Assembly: GCA_026999335.1 (NCBI GenBank)
Contig: JALTPW010000136.1
Span: 1-14,006, forward strand
DNA: 14,006 nt
Direction: 5' to 3'
Source: Chromatiales bacterium
Lineage (GTDB): Bacteria > Pseudomonadota > Gammaproteobacteria > SZUA-152
Below, in pieces: positions 13,920-14,006 of this stretch (position 1 is the stretch's first letter; every line of letters starts with the position of its first letter). Below the pieces are notes generated by a model. It made no database searches and was not told where the DNA came from. It was given only the letters and a program-made list of their open reading frames with translations. The position numbers were made by a program, and so were the translations under genes.

Positions 13920-14006
13920 AACAACTTCTTACAAAATATACACCCGGATTATCCCAGCCTGACAGCAGTTTGAACACAGGCCGGGAATATCTTGAGATTG
14001 GATGTC
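13920..14006. other. Unassigned right edge of window
   Basis: Eighty-seven bases upstream (on the - strand) of the decayed PKD remnant. I see no gene, promoter or repeat that I can support. The 104 bases between the toxin stop and the hairpin (13299-13402) also hold nothing assignable. Confidence 0.5.

Noticed and set aside
1..14006. CRISPR arrays, tRNA/rRNA genes, transposase genes, phage genes or a multi-gene defence system
   Set aside because: No regularly spaced repeats, no cloverleaf or rRNA sequence, and no transposase, integrase or defence-protein motifs other than the toxin-antitoxin pair were seen on either strand.

Overview
The window looks like a chromosomal segment of a gammaproteobacterium of moderately high GC. 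The evidence is a class I adenylate cyclase, the lptD-surA-pdxA-rsmA gene order and the rpmH-rnpA-yidD-yidC-mnmE gene order. Protein sequences resemble the Pseudomonas/Chromatiales side of the class more than the enterics, but genus cannot be read from the window.

Layout. (1) 1-933, + strand: the C-terminal third of a class I adenylate cyclase (cyaA), cut by the window edge. It is convergent with the next group and separated from it by a long palindrome. (2) 1040-7676, all - strand, read from high to low coordinates: lptD, surA, pdxA, rsmA and an ElyC/SanA/YdcF-family envelope gene. lptD and surA serve the outer membrane (LPS export; periplasmic chaperone that helps assemble barrels such as LptD). 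pdxA makes the pyridoxal phosphate precursor and rsmA methylates 16S rRNA. pdxA and rsmA overlap by 4 bases. The apaG-apaH pair that follows rsmA in enterics is absent; the YdcF-like gene stands there. Both gaps around surA carry dispersed repeats. (3) 7695-8482: an unrecognised small exported protein between repeat-rich flanks. (4) 8483-12297, - strand: rpmH, rnpA, yidD, yidC, mnmE, the usual cluster for ribosomal protein L34, RNase P protein, membrane protein insertion and tRNA wobble-uridine modification, with a strong promoter before rpmH. (5) 12298-14006: where many gammaproteobacteria have oriC and dnaA next to rpmH, this window has a type II toxin-antitoxin pair (AbrB-fold antitoxin, PIN-domain toxin). 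It is preceded by two tandem palindromes that are probable autoregulatory operators. After it comes a decayed - strand remnant of a surface protein with a PKD-like and possibly a PASTA-like repeat.

Most of the window is conserved housekeeping DNA. I see no convincing new multi-gene system. The points worth a second look are the toxin-antitoxin operator, the repeats flanking surA, the frameshifted PKD remnant, the missing conventional rnpA start and the unrecognised exported protein.
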